Shown here piece by piece: positions 4,998 to 5,025 of a stretch of 5,025 nucleotides of DNA (its first letter is position 1; every line of letters begins with the position of its first letter). The translations under genes and the position numbers were made by a program. Source of the stretch: Chloroflexota bacterium (GTDB lineage Bacteria > Chloroflexota > Anaerolineae > Fen-1058); assembly GCA_016219235.1 (NCBI GenBank), contig JACRBO010000477.1, positions 1 to 5,025 of the forward strand, in the 5' to 3' direction. The notes under the pieces were generated by a model. The model worked only from the letters and a program-made list of their open reading frames with translations. It did not search any database and was not told where the DNA came from.

Positions 4998-5025
4998 GTC
5001 GCCGACGAAGTTTCTGTCCGGACGC

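Overview
This is a bacterial chromosomal segment. It carries the start of an inositol-catabolism (iol) operon with its own LacI-type repressor, a membrane permease and a radical-SAM protein. The gene gaps are rich in short inverted repeats. Moderate GC, sigma70-like promoters, a possible leaderless gene and repeat families of the GTCATTGCGAG/GAAGCAATCTC type would fit a Chloroflexota (Anaerolineae-like) genome or MAG. That assignment rests on general impression, not on a marker gene.

Layout, left to right. On the minus strand, 1-369 is the N-terminal part of iolD, running off the left edge, and 388-1284 is iolB just upstream of it; the two form one operon (18-nt gap). Positions 1285-1527 are the operon control region. 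It holds a perfect-consensus promoter (TTGACA-N17-TATAAT), an operator over the predicted +1, a terminator-like hairpin in the leader, and a second, perfectly palindromic operator about 92 bp downstream. 1528-2556 (minus) encodes a LacI-family regulator whose own promoter overlaps a third copy of the same operator. 2670-2885 holds two stacked inverted-repeat structures. 2906-3658 (minus) is a TauE/SafE (TSUP) permease. 3659-3868 is a divergent intergenic region with repeats and promoters. 3869-4732 (plus) is a radical-SAM protein of the SplB-like group (COG1533), apparently leaderless. 4733-5025 contains no gene, only several copies of a dispersed hairpin repeat.

How the genes work together: IolD hydrolyses trihydroxycyclohexanedione to 5-deoxyglucuronate, and IolB isomerises that product to 2-deoxy-5-keto-gluconate. 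The LacI protein very likely represses both iolBD and itself through the 14-bp motif TGCACACGTGTGCA and is released by inositol or a pathway intermediate (the ligand is inferred). The permease and radical-SAM gene have no operator copy and look functionally separate.

The strongest 'system' here is this compact, self-contained LacI-type iol regulatory circuit. I see no defence system, CRISPR array, RNA gene or transposase.
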